The notes under the pieces are model-generated. The model ran no database searches, had not been told where the DNA came from, and worked only from the letters and a program-made list of their open reading frames with translations. A DNA stretch of 64,000 nt from CAXSBR01 sp964252015 (GTDB taxonomy: Bacteria > Actinomycetota > Actinomycetes > Mycobacteriales > Jatrophihabitantaceae), in contig CAXULW010000002.1 of the NCBI GenBank assembly GCA_964252015.1, forward strand, positions 158,969 to 222,968, in the 5' to 3' direction. Made by a program: the position numbers and the translations under genes. Numbering within the stretch: the first letter of the stretch is position 1; each line of letters starts with the position of its first letter. Shown one piece after another: positions 34,824 to 43,060 of the stretch.

Positions 34824-36827
34824 TCAACGCTCCTTGCTCGGGTCGGCGATCTTGCCCTGGCCGGCGTTGCGGCGCAGGGTGAGCCGATCGATCTCCGTCA
34901 GCACCGCGTTGGTGCCCGGCAGGCTGTCGGCGAGCGTGCGGATCGTCATGGTGGTCGCCTTGCCGCAGCGGGCCGGGGCGACGTCGACGGCGATGAAGGC
35001 GTAGTCGTCGTAGCGCACCTGCGACCAGTCGACCGTCTCCGGAACCTGCGTGCCGGACGGGTAGCCCGACGGGTTGATCTTCGTGCCCTCCGCGGACCAG
35101 ACGTAGCTGTTCAACACGTTCTCGGTGTTGTTCTCCGCGGAGTTCAGGCCGCCGGCCGGGTTGTACCCGCGGTAGCGCTGCCCTTCCGGAAGTGCCTGCG
35201 TGCCCGTGGCCACGACGCCGGGAGGTGTCGGCGCCGCGCTGCTCGGGGCCGGGCGGAAGGCGTAGCGGGGACGCCCGCCGGATCCGGCGACGATATAGGT
35301 GACGCCGTCCGTGGCCGGCTGGATGGTGGCGCCATCGGGGGCGGAACGGATCCGCTTCCCGTATTTGATGGGGTCGGTGCGCTCGAAGACGTGGTTGTGG
35401 CCCTGCACGACCAGGTCGACCTCGTATTTGCTGAACAGCGGGTCGAGGGCGGCCCGCACGCCGCCGTCGGAGGCGTGGTTGGTGGTCGTGGAGTAGGCAC
35501 AGTGGTGGAAGAACGCAACCACGAAGTCGACGGTCGGGGCCACCAGCGGATTGGTGCGCCATTCTTTCAGCGTCTGTTCCAGCCACTTGAGCTGGGCGCC
35601 GTCCGAGTACCCCGTGTTGGTCTGGATCTCGTTGGACAAATCGTTGGCGTCGACGGAGATGACGGCGACGTTGCCGTAGATGAAGCTGTACACCGAGGGA
35701 CACGTGCGCGGACCGTTGCCGGGCAGATCCAAGCGCTTCGCGTGCCCGGCGTAACCGTGCGTCGGGCTGCCGCCGAGGAACTCGGTGTCGCTGTAGAGCG
35801 CTTCCATGTCGTGGTTGCCGGTGGCGAACATCCACGGCGTGAACGCGGCCTGGGTTTCGATCTGGTTCAGGAACACATCCCACACGAACGGGTTGTAGAG
35901 GTTCTTGCCGGCCGGGGCGCCGCCGGTCAGCGCGCCCGAATCGTCCGCGGGTAATCCGCTGCCGCTCGGGTCGGCGTAGCAGATGTCGCCGGCCAACAGG
36001 GTGAACGCCGGGCGCTGCGAGGACATGTCGCTGACCAGGGTGGCGGCCGGGCGCGGGTCCCCGCCGGTGGTTCCGGCCACCGGATCGGCAGGGTTGTAGT
36101 AGTTGTTGTCGAAGACCCCGCGTGGCCAGGTTCCGCCCGCAGCCGTCACCGCGGCCGGGTCCTGTCCCCAGGCGTACTTCGGGTCGGTGGGGGCGATGTT
36201 GGTGCCGACGTCGGCGAACGCGGTGAAGGTGAACGGCGCGGGCACCTCGGCCTTGTCGTGACCCGGCCGGGCCAGGGCGCGGGCCGGCGCGGTGGTGAAG
36301 AACGCGTCGCCGGAGGTGGTGCCGTCGGACAGGACGAAGCGGTAGTGGTACACGGACTGGGCGCGCAGGCCCGTCATCGTCGCCTTGGCGTAGAACTGGC
36401 TGCCGATCGGGCCGCCGGGAATGGCGTACGCCCCCAGCAGGTGGACGATGTCGGCGTCCACGCGCCGGCCGTAGTGGCCCGGTTCGCGGCCGATCTCGAC
36501 GTAGGCCTTGAGGTTGCCCGGCAACGACCCGGTGCGGCTGACCAGTTGGGCGGTCACCGCCATTGCGTTGTCCGGCGTGCCGAAGCGGTCCGAGACGAAG
36601 GATAGGTGGCGACCCGACACCACCACCCCCGCGGAACCGGCCTTGCCCCCGGCGGCGGCGAAAGCTGCGTTCGATCGGGCGAACTGGGCCAGCACGAGCG
36701 CACTGGCTCCGCCCGCCCCGGCCATGAGCACGCTGCGCCGGCTGACCCGCGTACGGGCCAGTTCGCGGGCGTTCCACTCGGTGTATTCGTCGACGTTGGT
36801 GGGGCGGCTGCCATCGGTAATTGTCAC
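34824..36827 (-). CDS. Tat-exported purple-acid-phosphatase-like metallophosphoesterase
   Basis: 667 residues. RVSRRSVLMAGAGGASAL near residue 30 is a twin-arginine signal. An N-terminal FN3-like domain precedes a calcineurin-type core with all metal-binding blocks: FADVG, LAGDICYADP, ATGNHDMEALY, VVAFFHHCAY and VVQGHNHVFER. It should hydrolyse phosphomonoesters outside the membrane with a binuclear metal centre. Three 11-mers resembling a PHO box lie 51 to 83 bases upstream of the ATG. With the phytase-like and PhoD genes downstream in this region it makes a cluster of phosphate-scavenging exoenzymes. Confidence 0.9.
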   Translation of the reverse strand: MTITDGSRPTNVDEYTEWNARELARTRVSRRSVLMAGAGGASALVLAQFARSNAAFAAAGGKAGSAGVVVSGRHLSFVSDRFGTPDNAMAVTAQLVSRTGSLPGNLKAYVEIGREPGHYGRRVDADIVHLLGAYAIPGGPIGSQFYAKATMTGLRAQSVYHYRFVLSDGTTSGDAFFTTAPARALARPGHDKAEVPAPFTFTAFADVGTNIAPTDPKYAWGQDPAAVTAAGGTWPRGVFDNNYYNPADPVAGTTGGDPRPAATLVSDMSSQRPAFTLLAGDICYADPSGSGLPADDSGALTGGAPAGKNLYNPFVWDVFLNQIETQAAFTPWMFATGNHDMEALYSDTEFLGGSPTHGYAGHAKRLDLPGNGPRTCPSVYSFIYGNVAVISVDANDLSNEIQTNTGYSDGAQLKWLEQTLKEWRTNPLVAPTVDFVVAFFHHCAYSTTTNHASDGGVRAALDPLFSKYEVDLVVQGHNHVFERTDPIKYGKRIRSAPDGATIQPATDGVTYIVAGSGGRPRYAFRPAPSSAAPTPPGVVATGTQALPEGQRYRGYNPAGGLNSAENNTENVLNSYVWSAEGTKINPSGYPSGTQVPETVDWSQVRYDDYAFIAVDVAPARCGKATTMTIRTLADSLPGTNAVLTEIDRLTLRRNAGQGKIADPSKER

Positions 36828-36877
36828 GGGCTCAGTTCGTCATCTCAGGGTGTGAAACCGACAAAGTTCCGGTCGCG

Positions 36878-36910
36878 GGAGAACGAAAGAAAGGTGAACA
36901 ACGTATGAAC
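36878..36910 (-). promoter_or_regulatory. Candidate PHO box (three 11-base repeats)
   Basis: On the minus strand the units read GTTCATACGTT, GTTCACCTTTC and TTTCGTTCTCC. The first two match the GTTCAyC direct-repeat core recognised by PhoP in Streptomyces; the third is degenerate. Placement is 51-83 bases before the metallophosphoesterase start. Confidence 0.55.
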
Positions 36911-36925
36911 ACCCCTCCCGTACGC

Positions 36926-36974
36926 AAATCGGGTGCACCCAGGTCCACCTGGTGGACCTGGGTGCACCCGATTT
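36926..36974 (-). terminator. 49-base perfect palindrome after the phytase-like gene
   Basis: Arms of 24 bases (the outermost AAATCGGGTGCACCCAGG and its exact complement) flank a single central base. The hairpin begins seven bases after the stop of the minus-strand gene ending at 36981 and ends in GATTT on that strand; the other strand shows GGTTTTTC, so it may terminate in both directions. Confidence 0.85.
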
Positions 36975-36980
36975 GGTTTT

Positions 36981-38630
36981 TCAGCGGTGGGTGCCGGGCG
37001 GGATGACGAAGATCGTCACCGTCGCCGTGCTGACCGGGTCGCTCAGTCGGGTGGTGTTGATGGTCAGGTACTCACCGTCGTCCTGCTGGCCGTTGGGCAG
37101 GATCTTGGCCTGGAGCTGGTAGGGCGCGGTGGTGTTGGTGATGCCGGCTATGCCGAAGTCGCTGTCATTGCTGACGGTGATCGTGCGGCCGTGGTCGGTC
37201 GTGGCCACGCCTTCGATCTTGTCGTGACCGAAGAACCCACCGGCCGGGTCGAGACCGGTGAGCAGGCCGCCCAGATCGACGTCGAGGGCCTTGCTGACCA
37301 CGGTGACGCCGACGGCGGCCAGGGCAGTTGCCGCAGTGGCAGTGTCGTCCGTGCCCACGTAGGCATCGATGGTCTGCTGGTCCGGGCCGACGAGGAGCCC
37401 GCCCGCGGTCGGGTCGTACGTGGCGCCGGCCACGACCGCGCTCGGCCCGACGTCGGTCGCCCCGGTGAGGTCGATCCGGAACAGCTTCTTGTAGGCGCCG
37501 GGCTCGAAGTTGCCGTCGCGTTCGTCGACCAGGAATGACGTGTTGCTCAGTGCGGTGATCTCACTGACGGCACCACTGTTCACCTGGGGGTCGTCGAGCA
37601 GGTAGATGTATTCGTGGGTTGCGTGGGTGCGCAGGTCGTAGGTGACGATGCGCAGGGACGTCACCTTGCTGGGTTTGGCCGTGAGGTCGGGCTGCTGCAG
37701 GGCCGACTGCATCATGCCGACCAGGGTGCGCCCGTCGGGGGTGATGGTGAGCCCTTCCATCCCCTTGTTGGGCACCCGGTTGGCCAGTTCCGCCGGCAGG
37801 GATCCGTCGAACGGTGACAGCCGCGCCAAAGCCCGGCCGCGTCGGTCGAAGTGGGTGATGAACGGGCCGTACTCGTCGGACACCCAGAACGTCCCGTCGG
37901 CCAGCGCCACCAACCCTTCCGAGTCGTAGCCGTACGGCGAGGGCGGCAGGACGGTGCCGTTGACGTCCTCGATCGTCTCGCCGGTGCTGGCCTGGGAGTT
38001 GACGTGGCCGTTGTACGGCGTGCCGTCGGCGGCGCGCAACGGGATGACCTGTTCCAGGACCGCGTTGGTGCCGACGAGCCGGAACCGGCCGATGGCGGGA
38101 TCGAAGGCGGGCAGGGGTTCGACCTTGTTGCCGTCGGGGGCGTCGACGTTCGGGCCGCGGTCGGTGAGCCCGTAGAACTCGTCCTTCGACCCGGGCACCG
38201 GGTAGAGCGACGAGCCGTACCCGCCGGCGGTGATCGGCACCCCGCCGATCGTCGCCAGCGGGGGCAGGTGGGTCGAGTACAGCTGCACCGCGTCGCTGAC
38301 GGTGTAGGTGAAGGTGTCGACCCCGCTGAAGCCGGCGGTGGGTACGTAGCGGAACGTGCCATCGGGTCGCAGGCTCAGAACGCCGTGGGCCGGGTCGGTG
38401 TGGCGGACCAGCGTTTTGACATCGCCGGCGTCGTTGCGCAGGACGCTCACGTTGCTGGTGAGGGTGTGGTCGGCTCGGACCAGGTACGCATCCGGGTTGG
38501 CCAGCAACGAACGATGGCCGGGCGCAGCGGTCGGTGTCGCCGCGGCCACCGACGTCCCGGCCAGGGCCGTCCCCGCCAGGGCCAGGGTGGCCACCGAGCC
38601 GAGCGCGACCAGTGCGATACGAGGGTGCAT
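36981..38630 (-). CDS. Secreted esterase-like phytase-family protein with a cadherin-like domain
   Basis: 549 residues. A signal peptide (LVALGSVATLALAGTALAG) leads into a bacterial-Ig or cadherin-like domain with GTFRYVPTAGFSGVDTFTY, and then the esterase-like phytase beta-propeller: GGYGSSLYPVPGSKDEFYGL, TDRGPNVD, GYDSEGLVALADGTFWVSDE and NKGMEGLTITPDGRTLV. The propeller residues of this family are known by sequence only; phytase or phosphoesterase activity is inference. No wall anchor is seen, so it should be released. The strong palindrome at 36926 terminates it, and it lies among phosphate genes. Confidence 0.85.
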   Translation of the reverse strand: MHPRIALVALGSVATLALAGTALAGTSVAAATPTAAPGHRSLLANPDAYLVRADHTLTSNVSVLRNDAGDVKTLVRHTDPAHGVLSLRPDGTFRYVPTAGFSGVDTFTYTVSDAVQLYSTHLPPLATIGGVPITAGGYGSSLYPVPGSKDEFYGLTDRGPNVDAPDGNKVEPLPAFDPAIGRFRLVGTNAVLEQVIPLRAADGTPYNGHVNSQASTGETIEDVNGTVLPPSPYGYDSEGLVALADGTFWVSDEYGPFITHFDRRGRALARLSPFDGSLPAELANRVPNKGMEGLTITPDGRTLVGMMQSALQQPDLTAKPSKVTSLRIVTYDLRTHATHEYIYLLDDPQVNSGAVSEITALSNTSFLVDERDGNFEPGAYKKLFRIDLTGATDVGPSAVVAGATYDPTAGGLLVGPDQQTIDAYVGTDDTATAATALAAVGVTVVSKALDVDLGGLLTGLDPAGGFFGHDKIEGVATTDHGRTITVSNDSDFGIAGITNTTAPYQLQAKILPNGQQDDGEYLTINTTRLSDPVSTATVTIFVIPPGTHR

Positions 38631-38766
38631 GGCGTTGTCCGTCCGGTCAGGCCGCGGGCTGGGTCGGCGGCTGCACCAAATCGTGGCCGTCGATCATGGA
38701 CAGCGGGCGACGAAAGAACGACGGCCACCTGAACGGCACCTAACCGGCGTACTCGGCGAAGGGCGC

Positions 38767-38794
38767 TTGCCTGTTCACCTTCGACCCTTATAGT
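38767..38794 (+). promoter_or_regulatory. Sigma-70-like promoter for the small gene
   Basis: TTGCCT at 38767-38772 and TATAGT at 38789-38794 are separated by 16 bases. The predicted start is within a few bases of the GTG at 38803. A GTTCACC heptamer lies inside the spacer. Confidence 0.6.
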
Positions 38795-38802
38795 GCCCAA
38801 CC

Positions 38803-38973
38803 GTGACCGGATCAGACGACAAGATCAAGAGCTCCGAGCTGGCCCGAGCCCTGGAAGAGGACCAGCGCCAGCAGCGGCAGGAAGACGAGGCGGCCATGCG
38901 ACGGGAGGAAGCATTCGCCGATCGCCTGGCCACCGAACTGGCCAAACGATCAGACGCTCCCAGCTCCCACTAG
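38803..38973 (+). CDS. Small charged protein (56 residues)
   Basis: From GTG 38803 to TAG 38973 the reading is MTGSDDKIKSSELARALEED and continues with QRQQRQEDEAAMRREEAFAD, ending in LAKRSDAPSSH. About half of the residues are charged and the pattern predicts one long amphipathic helix or coiled coil. A good promoter (TTGCCT-N16-TATAGT) ends nine bases upstream, so translation is nearly leaderless. The frame is not a shadow of a longer gene: both flanking genes are on the other strand and do not overlap it. No family was recognised. Confidence 0.65.
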   Translation: MTGSDDKIKSSELARALEEDQRQQRQEDEAAMRREEAFADRLATELAKRSDAPSSH

Positions 38974-38989
38974 CGACACCAGGAGACGC

Positions 38990-40822
38990 CTAGGTCCGGG
39001 GTTGTGCCGGGCCTTGCGGCTCGTCACGGCGATCACCGACCGGTCCGCGAGCCGCACTGACCCGCCGCGATCGAGCCAGGGTCTGCCAGCTGGTCTTGTA
39101 GACCGGGACGACCTCGGGGTGGACGCGGGGGTCGGGATCGGCGGACGTCGGCGTCGGGGTGTGGTACCAGTCCCCCTGTATGCGCTCCGGTGTGACGTCA
39201 ATGACGACGAAGCCGTGACCGATGCCGTCGTAGTACTTGATCCAGGGATTGGTCGCGGTGACCGAATCGGTGGCGGCGTTCGTGGCGGCGACGACGGCCT
39301 CGGGCGTGGTGCCCGCCGGCGCGGCAGCTCGCAGGACCTCGTAGAAGCCGTCGCTGGTGACCGAGGGACACACGAATTCCACCCCGGCCGACGTATACCC
39401 GCGCCCGCCGGTCGTCGTCGGTAGATCCATGGCCCACGAGGAATGGGCGTCGCCGGTGAGCACCAGGGCGTCGCCCGAGCGTGCCGGCCGACCGGCCAGG
39501 TGGGTGATGAGCTCGTTCTGGTCGGCCTGGTAGCCGTCCCACTGGTCGGAGTTGAGCATCGTCGTGGCGGCAGGTTCGCCGCCGAAGGTGCCGGGGTATC
39601 GCGTCGGGGTCAGCACAACCTGGTTTCCGATCAGATGCCAGTGCATCCTCTCCTCGACGTTGCGTTTGAGCCATCGCATCTGCTCGGGTTCGGGCAGGTG
39701 GCGGTGCGGATCGCCCAGCTGGGCATCGACGGCGGGGATTCCGATCGGGATCAACCCGCCACCGGTGGTGGTGAACGGGGTGACGTCGACCTGGCGGCTG
39801 CGGTTCTGACGGGTTTCCAGCACGGAGAGATCGGCGAGCGAACCGAAGCGGAACCGGCGGAAGAAGCGGGTGCCCTGGTGGGCCACCGTGTGCTGGTCCG
39901 GTAGCCGGAAGGGCATCCACTCCATGTAGGCCTGATAGGCCTCCGCGCGGCGGGTCAGGAAATTACCCTCGACGCCGGGCGTGTGGTTCTCGGCCCCCGT
40001 CCGCCAGCAGTTGTTGGCGACCTCGTGGTCGTCGAAGATCGTCACCCACGGATGGGTGCGGTGGGCTTCGGCCAGATCGGGGTCGGCCTTGTGCAGGGCG
40101 TGGCGCAGCCGGTAGCCGGCCAGGTCGATGGTTTCGGTCGCCGGTTGTCCGTCCCGCTTGCCGATCAGTTCCTTGGGGCCGTAGCGATGAGCACCGTTGC
40201 CGTATTCGTAGATGTAGTCACCGACGTGCAGGACGAAGTCCAGGTCCTGGCGCTCGGCAATGGCGCGGTAGGGGCCAAAGTAGCCGCCGGTGTAATTGCT
40301 GCACGACACGAGCGCGAACCGCAGGGCGTGGATGTGTCGGGGGTCGTCCGGGGCGGTCCGGGTCAGACCGACCGGGCTGGTCTCGCCGATCGCGCGGAAC
40401 CGGTACCAGTACCGGGTGTAGACCCGCAGCCCGTCGACGTCGACCTTGACCGTGTGATCGTGCGCCGCGCTGGCCCGCACCGAGCCGGTGCGCACGATCC
40501 GCTGGAAGTCCGGGTCCTGCGCCACTTCCCACGTCACGTCCACGTGGGCTCCGCGTCCGCTTCCCGGGGTGGCCCGCGGATTCGGCGTGGCCCGGGTCCA
40601 AATGATCACGCGGTCCCTGGTCGGGTCGCCGCTGGCAACGCCATAACCGAAGACACCGTGCTTGGTGGGTTCGGCCGCGGCCTCGGCGTCGAACCAGCGG
40701 ACCGGCGCCACGGCGGCGGCGACGGCCGCCGCACCGAGTGCGGCACCTTTGAGAACGAAGCGACGACTGACTGGGGGAGAGAGAGTCACCGCCACAGCAT
40801 TTCGAGCGGGTATGAACGTCAC
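38990..40822 (-). CDS. phoD: PhoD-type alkaline phosphatase/phosphodiesterase (Tat-exported)
   Basis: 610 residues from GTG 40822, chosen because GAGGG lies four bases upstream; GTGs at 40852 and 40789 are alternatives. The signal reads VSRRFVLKGAALGAAAVAA, a twin-arginine type. A small N-terminal domain is followed by the PhoD core: LVSCSNYTGGYFGPYRAIAE, HVGDYIYEYG, IFDDHEVANN and ALVLTGDAHSSWAMDLP, all metal or phosphate ligands of the family. It should hydrolyse phosphate mono- and diesters outside the cell with Ca2+ and Fe3+. The candidate upstream repeat at 40886 is weak. Confidence 0.92.
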   Translation of the reverse strand: MTFIPARNAVAVTLSPPVSRRFVLKGAALGAAAVAAAVAPVRWFDAEAAAEPTKHGVFGYGVASGDPTRDRVIIWTRATPNPRATPGSGRGAHVDVTWEVAQDPDFQRIVRTGSVRASAAHDHTVKVDVDGLRVYTRYWYRFRAIGETSPVGLTRTAPDDPRHIHALRFALVSCSNYTGGYFGPYRAIAERQDLDFVLHVGDYIYEYGNGAHRYGPKELIGKRDGQPATETIDLAGYRLRHALHKADPDLAEAHRTHPWVTIFDDHEVANNCWRTGAENHTPGVEGNFLTRRAEAYQAYMEWMPFRLPDQHTVAHQGTRFFRRFRFGSLADLSVLETRQNRSRQVDVTPFTTTGGGLIPIGIPAVDAQLGDPHRHLPEPEQMRWLKRNVEERMHWHLIGNQVVLTPTRYPGTFGGEPAATTMLNSDQWDGYQADQNELITHLAGRPARSGDALVLTGDAHSSWAMDLPTTTGGRGYTSAGVEFVCPSVTSDGFYEVLRAAAPAGTTPEAVVAATNAATDSVTATNPWIKYYDGIGHGFVVIDVTPERIQGDWYHTPTPTSADPDPRVHPEVVPVYKTSWQTLARSRRVSAARGPVGDRRDEPQGPAQPRT

Positions 40823-40885
40823 CCGCCCTCGACCTGAACGCGCGCCGGGCACTGCACCAACTAATCCGGTCCTCGATGATCATGA

Positions 40886-40911
40886 GGTGAACACGGTGCG
40901 AACTCGGTGAC
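40886..40911 (-). promoter_or_regulatory. Possible PHO-type repeat before phoD (weak)
   Basis: On the minus strand GTCACCGAGTT, CGCACCGTG and TTCACC follow each other; the CACC cores are 11 and then 9 bases apart. It lies about 65-90 bases before phoD, but the second spacing is off. Confidence 0.3.
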
Positions 40912-40967
40912 TCCCTTGTGTCGAGGGAGAAACTCGACTGTCGATCCGGCTCGACCAGGCCAGTGGC

Positions 40968-41423
40968 TCAAGCCCGCCGGTTGACCTGGAGTTGGTCGAG
41001 CAGGCCGAGCACGCGACGTTCGATCTCGTCACGGACGGGCCGGACCGCAGCCACCTCGAGCCCGGCCGGATCGTCGAGGAGCCAGTCTTCGTAACGTTGG
41101 CCGGGGAATACCGGGCAGGTGTCGCCGCAGCCCATCGTGATCACCACGTCCGCCGCGCGGACGATCTCGTCGGTCCAGGGCTTGGGGAACTCACCGGAGA
41201 TGTCGATACCCCGCTCCCCCATCGCCGCGATCGCCGCCGGGTTGACCTCAGCCGCCGGTTCCGAGCCGCCCGACCACGCCACGGCGGCGTCGCCGGCGTG
41301 GTGCCGGAAGAATCCCAGTGCCATCTGCGAGCGCCCGGCGTTGTGAACGCACAGGAACAGCACCGCCGGCTGGTCGTCGTGCTGCTGGTCGATGGGGATC
41401 TGCGCTGGTGACGTCTGGGACAT
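40968..41423 (-). CDS. arsC: Arsenate reductase, LMW-phosphatase (ArsC) type
   Basis: 151 residues. The active-site loop is CVHNAGRS with Cys25 and Arg31 (CX5R), and the later CGDTCPVFPG supplies the resolving pair typical of thioredoxin-like or, in actinobacteria, mycothiol-linked enzymes. It reduces arsenate to arsenite. It begins 12 bases after the ArsR-ArsC fusion stop and is co-transcribed with it. Together with the divergent aquaporin it forms an arsenic-detoxification locus. Confidence 0.93.
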   Translation of the reverse strand: MSQTSPAQIPIDQQHDDQPAVLFLCVHNAGRSQMALGFFRHHAGDAAVAWSGGSEPAAEVNPAAIAAMGERGIDISGEFPKPWTDEIVRAADVVITMGCGDTCPVFPGQRYEDWLLDDPAGLEVAAVRPVRDEIERRVLGLLDQLQVNRRA

Positions 41424-41435
41424 GAATGGCTCCGG

Positions 41436-42122
41436 TCAGCTAGCGGTGAAGCGGGGAGCGAATTCGCCCACCCGCCGGGTGAGATCGAGGTAGGTCGTGT
41501 CGAACGCGGCCGCGGTCCCGACCCGCACCGGGTCAGGGACGGACCAGTGCAGGCTGGCCGGGGCGCCGGTGGGGCCGGACAGTTCCTCGTGGGCGTTGTC
41601 GCAGACGGTGATGATCACGTCATCGTCGCCACGCACGTCGTCCAGTGGGCGCGGACGACGACGCGGCAGCGGCAGGCCGTGGCGGTGCGCGACCGCCACC
41701 GCGCCGGGATCGATCCTTGCGGCCGGGTGGGTGCCGGCCGACGCCGCCGGGATCGCGCTCGTCCGGCGCCAGAGCGCCGCCGCCAGTTGCGACCGCGCAC
41801 TGTTCGCGGTGCACACGAACACCAGCCGAGTGGCCGTCGCGACCGCGCCGGGAGCGACGCCCTCCAGCGCGCCCGGCACCAGGCGCAGGTAGGTGCGGCG
41901 ACGGTCGGCCTCAGACCGGGTGCGGGCCAACAACCCGGCGTCGGTGAGGACTTTCAGGTGGTGGGCCAGCAGATTCGACGTCATTCCCAGCTCGGCCTGC
42001 ATCTGCGAAGGCGACACGTCTCCGAGGGTGAGGCTTTCCACGATCATCAGGCGCGCCGGATCGGCCAAGGCCGCATGGACCGCGGCCCGACGCTCCAACG
42101 CGGCAGTTCGCGCAACGTTCAT
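41436..42122 (-). CDS. ArsR repressor fused to an ArsC-type phosphatase domain
   Basis: 228 residues from ATG 42122; a TTG further upstream at 42158 would read through the operator and is rejected. Residues 15-85 form an ArsR winged helix (ALADPARLMIVESLTLGD, SNLLAHHLKVLTDAGLLAR). Residues about 99-225 are an LMW-phosphatase/ArsC domain with Cys104 and Arg110 in FVCTANSARSQLAAAL. The fusion would combine sensing or repression with arsenate reduction in one protein. The usual ArsC metal-binding CGDTC block is replaced by ITVCDNAHEE. A 9-bp inverted repeat upstream is its likely operator. Confidence 0.88.
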   Translation of the reverse strand: MNVARTAALERRAAVHAALADPARLMIVESLTLGDVSPSQMQAELGMTSNLLAHHLKVLTDAGLLARTRSEADRRRTYLRLVPGALEGVAPGAVATATRLVFVCTANSARSQLAAALWRRTSAIPAASAGTHPAARIDPGAVAVAHRHGLPLPRRRPRPLDDVRGDDDVIITVCDNAHEELSGPTGAPASLHWSVPDPVRVGTAAAFDTTYLDLTRRVGEFAPRFTAS

Positions 42123-42132
42123 TGACTCAATC

Positions 42133-42158
42133 TTGACTGAGCTATCACGCTCAGTCAA
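42133..42158. promoter_or_regulatory. Operator shared by the divergent arsenic genes
   Basis: TTGACTGAG at 42133-42141 and CTCAGTCAA at 42150-42158 are perfect 9-bp arms around an 8-base centre, the pattern expected for an ArsR dimer. It lies 10 bases upstream of the fusion start at 42122 and directly upstream of the aquaporin GTG at 42162, so one site could repress both directions. TTGAC on each strand may also serve as a -35. Confidence 0.75.
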
Positions 42159-42161
42159 GCT

Positions 42162-42941
42162 GTGGCCGTGACCCGATCCGTAGCCGACCGTCCGACGCCG
42201 CAGGTTCCGCCACTGGCCCGGCGGTTGTTCGCCGAGTTCCTGGGCACCGCGCTGTTGGTGGCGGTCGTGGTCGGCTCGGGCATCGCCGCGGCGCAGCTGT
42301 CACCGCACGACGTCGGGATCGAGCTGTTGGAGAACAGCATGGCTACCGTGTTCGGGCTGGCCGTGCTCATCCTGATGCTGGGGCCGGTGTCGGGTGCCCA
42401 CTTCAACCCGGTCGTGTCGGGCGTGGACTGGCTGGCGGGCCGCCGGGTCGGGGTCGGGCTGTCCGGGCGTGACGTCCTTGCCTACACGCTCGTGCAGTGC
42501 GTCGGCGCGATCGCCGGCGCGGGCCTCGCGAACGCCATGTTCTCCACCGGCACGCAGATCTCGACCAAGCACCGCGCTGCCGGCGGGCACCTGATCGGAG
42601 AGGTCGTCGCCACCGCCGGGCTGATCCTGCTGATTTTCGCTCTGGCCCGGACCCGGCGGGGCCCGCTTGCCGCACCCGCCGTCGGCGCCTACATCGGTGC
42701 CGCCTACTGGTTCACCAGTTCCACGTCCTTCGCCAACCCGGCCGTCACGATCGGGCGAATGTTCTCGGACACGTTCGCCGGAATCGCCCCGGCCTCGGCA
42801 CCGGCGTTCATCGCCGCGCAGATCCTCGGCGCCGGGCTCGGGCTGGGGGCGCTGCTGATCCTCTACCCCGGCGCGGGCGCGTCGGCCGGCGACGCGGTCG
42901 TCCCCCACGGCGACCCGGCACCGGTCACCGACCGCACGTGA
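42162..42941 (+). CDS. MIP-family aquaporin (AqpS-like, arsenic locus)
   Basis: 259 residues from GTG 42162 (GTG 42168 is an alternative). Six membrane segments plus two half-helices: FLGTALLVAVVVGSGIAAAQ, GPVSGAHFNPVVSG (NPV box) and TSFANPAVTIGRMF (NPA box). The first box is NPV rather than NPA, as often in aquaglyceroporin-like channels. In ars loci such channels (AqpS) let arsenite or methylated arsenite leave the cell. No ArsB or Acr3 pump is in this window, so the channel may be the only export route encoded here. Confidence 0.9.
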   Translation: MAVTRSVADRPTPQVPPLARRLFAEFLGTALLVAVVVGSGIAAAQLSPHDVGIELLENSMATVFGLAVLILMLGPVSGAHFNPVVSGVDWLAGRRVGVGLSGRDVLAYTLVQCVGAIAGAGLANAMFSTGTQISTKHRAAGGHLIGEVVATAGLILLIFALARTRRGPLAAPAVGAYIGAAYWFTSSTSFANPAVTIGRMFSDTFAGIAPASAPAFIAAQILGAGLGLGALLILYPGAGASAGDAVVPHGDPAPVTDRT

Positions 42942-43048
42942 GACCGCCACCCGGGGGCGACGCCCCCTGATCGTCCGGGCCTGCTTCAGCGGGCTGCTCG
43001 GGCGGGTGCAGATGGCCACCCCGACATGGTTAGGCCGTGGACTCTCGC

Positions 43049-43054
43049 TAGCTT
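43049..43054 (+). promoter_or_regulatory. -10 box for leaderless phosphopantetheinyl transferase
   Basis: TAGCTT lies exactly at -12 to -7 from the GTG at 43061. Confidence 0.6.
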
Positions 43055-43060
43055 TACCCG

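Noticed and set aside
38690..38780. PHO box upstream of the phytase-like gene
   Set aside because: Single GTTCACC and GTTCAGG occurrences without 11-base periodicity.
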